DNA of 6,280 nt, taken from assembly GCA_002315495.1 (NCBI GenBank), contig DCGJ01000125.1:334-6613 (forward strand). The letters run 5' to 3'. This document shows, piece by piece, positions 5,561 to 6,280 of the stretch. The notes under the pieces were generated by a model, which saw nothing but the letters and a program-made list of their open reading frames with translations, searched no databases and was not told where the DNA came from. The stretch's first letter is position 1. Every line of letters starts with the position of its first letter. A program made the translations under genes and the position numbers. The DNA is from Lachnoclostridium sp. UBA1781 (GTDB lineage Bacteria > Bacillota > Clostridia > Lachnospirales > Lachnospiraceae).

Positions 5561-6280
5561 ATGACCATTACAGGCATCATCGCAGAGTACAATCCATTCC
5601 ATAACGGCCACGCGTATCACATTGCCGAGACGAAGCGTCTTACCGGCTGTGACTACGTCGTTGTTGTGATGTCCGGAAATTTCGTGCAGCGTGGTGTACC
5701 GGCCGCATTTGACCGATATCAAAGGGCCGAATGGGCCGCCAAATGCGGGGCTGACCTGGTGATGGAACTTCCACCGGTCTACGCAACTTCTTCCGCTGAG
5801 GGCTTTGCCTATGGCGGAGTGAAGATTCTGTCACGGCTTGGCTGCGACTTTCTTTCCTTTGGTGTGGATGGGGCGTTAGCGAATTCCGGCGTTGGTGATA
5901 CACCTGAGGCTCCCCTAGTCTCTCATTTCGAGACGAAACGATTCGAGCAGCTGGCTGCGATGCTAGCCGATGAACCGGAAGAATACAAGGCTCTTCTACG
6001 AAAAGGCCTCGCTTCCGGCTTGTCCTTTCCGGTTGCCAGAAAGCAGGCGGTGGATGTCCTTTTGCCGGAATGTGCTGCATTTCTCGATACGCCGAATAAT
6101 ATTCTGGCGTTAGAATACCTGAAAGCAATTCGCACGTTATCTTCTTCCATGAAGCCGATTATGATTCCGCGGGTTGGTGCCGGATATCATGAGGAGGGCA
6201 TTTCCGAATTTTCCTCTGCAAGCGGAATTCGCGCAGTACTTCAGGAGGAAATGCTTACGCAGAATTCAGGAAAGGACCCT
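5561..6280 (+). CDS. tmcAL: tRNA(Met) cytidine acetate ligase TmcAL, 3'-truncated by the window
   Basis: Open for 240 codons to the right edge with no stop; family members are about 400 residues, so roughly 60 percent is present. TmcAL (formerly YlbM) uses acetate and ATP to make N4-acetylcytidine at the wobble position of elongator tRNA-Met, through an acetyl-AMP intermediate. Recognisable blocks are GIIAEYNPFHNGHAYH (5-20), with the HNGH nucleotidyltransferase motif at 14-17; VVVMSGNFVQRGVPAA (34-49); GADLVMELPPVYATSSAEGFA (63-83, family core); a spacer-like stretch about 104-123; TPNNILALEYLKAI (177-190); and FSSASGIR (217-224), corresponding to the second nucleotide-binding signature. Codon use is more mixed than in the two preceding genes (Arg by CGA, CGG, AGG and others), suggesting lower expression. 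It is probably transcribed from its own promoter near 5463-5491. The bound nucleotide and chemistry are family knowledge, not visible here. Confidence 0.92.
   Translation, partial: MTITGIIAEYNPFHNGHAYHIAETKRLTGCDYVVVVMSGNFVQRGVPAAFDRYQRAEWAAKCGADLVMELPPVYATSSAEGFAYGGVKILSRLGCDFLSFGVDGALANSGVGDTPEAPLVSHFETKRFEQLAAMLADEPEEYKALLRKGLASGLSFPVARKQAVDVLLPECAAFLDTPNNILALEYLKAIRTLSSSMKPIMIPRVGAGYHEEGISEFSSASGIRAVLQEEMLTQNSGKDP

Noticed and set aside
5544..5564. Six-codon ORF whose TGA overlaps the tmcAL ATG, as a leader peptide
   Set aside because: No Shine-Dalgarno site precedes ATG 5544, and the codons show no amino-acid bias typical of attenuation. The GGAG at 5550 serves the 5561 start.

Overview
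The window looks like chromosomal DNA of an anaerobic Firmicute, most likely of class Clostridia and perhaps the gut-associated Oscillospirales. This is an inference from protein style: a YclM-class aspartate kinase, a signal-anchored GH25 muramidase, a clostridial-type SurE and a TmcAL. Base composition is roughly balanced, promoters are sigma-A-like and most ribosome binding sites are AGGAGG-like. No plasmid, phage structural gene, transposase, CRISPR array, tRNA or rRNA was recognised.

Layout, left to right. (1) Positions 1-1422, plus strand: a protein with a long, unrecognised, apparently mostly helical N-terminal part and a C-terminal NYN (PIN-like) nuclease domain. It is probably cut by the left edge. 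(2) 1516-2409, plus: a membrane-anchored GH25 muramidase with its own strong promoter (1438-1466). (3) 2410-2603: a convergent gap with a perfect palindrome that reads as the surE terminator; I see nothing else convincing in it. (4) 2604-3323, minus: surE, a 5'/3'-nucleotidase, transcribed from a near-consensus promoter at 3381-3409. (5) 3324-3525: a divergent intergenic region with back-to-back promoters and an inverted CTTGCAT pair. (6) 3526-4839, plus: aspartate kinase, followed by an intrinsic terminator (4856-4883). (7) 4906-5424, plus: a cytoplasmic cyclophilin whose Shine-Dalgarno site starts 7 bases after that terminator. (8) 5425-5560: a strong extended -10 promoter lying against a 10-bp-stem terminator, then a 15-bp tandem duplication. 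(9) 5561 to the right edge, plus: tmcAL, the tRNA-Met cytidine acetate ligase, with 240 codons visible and no stop.

The genes do not form one pathway. They are mostly single-gene units: cell-wall hydrolysis, nucleotide salvage or repair, the first step of the aspartate amino-acid family, protein folding and tRNA wobble modification. Only aspartate kinase and cyclophilin could share a transcript, and only if the terminator between them is read through. The least understood gene is the NYN protein. The most interesting regulatory structure is the promoter whose predicted start falls inside the cyclophilin terminator. No gap between genes exceeds about 200 bases.
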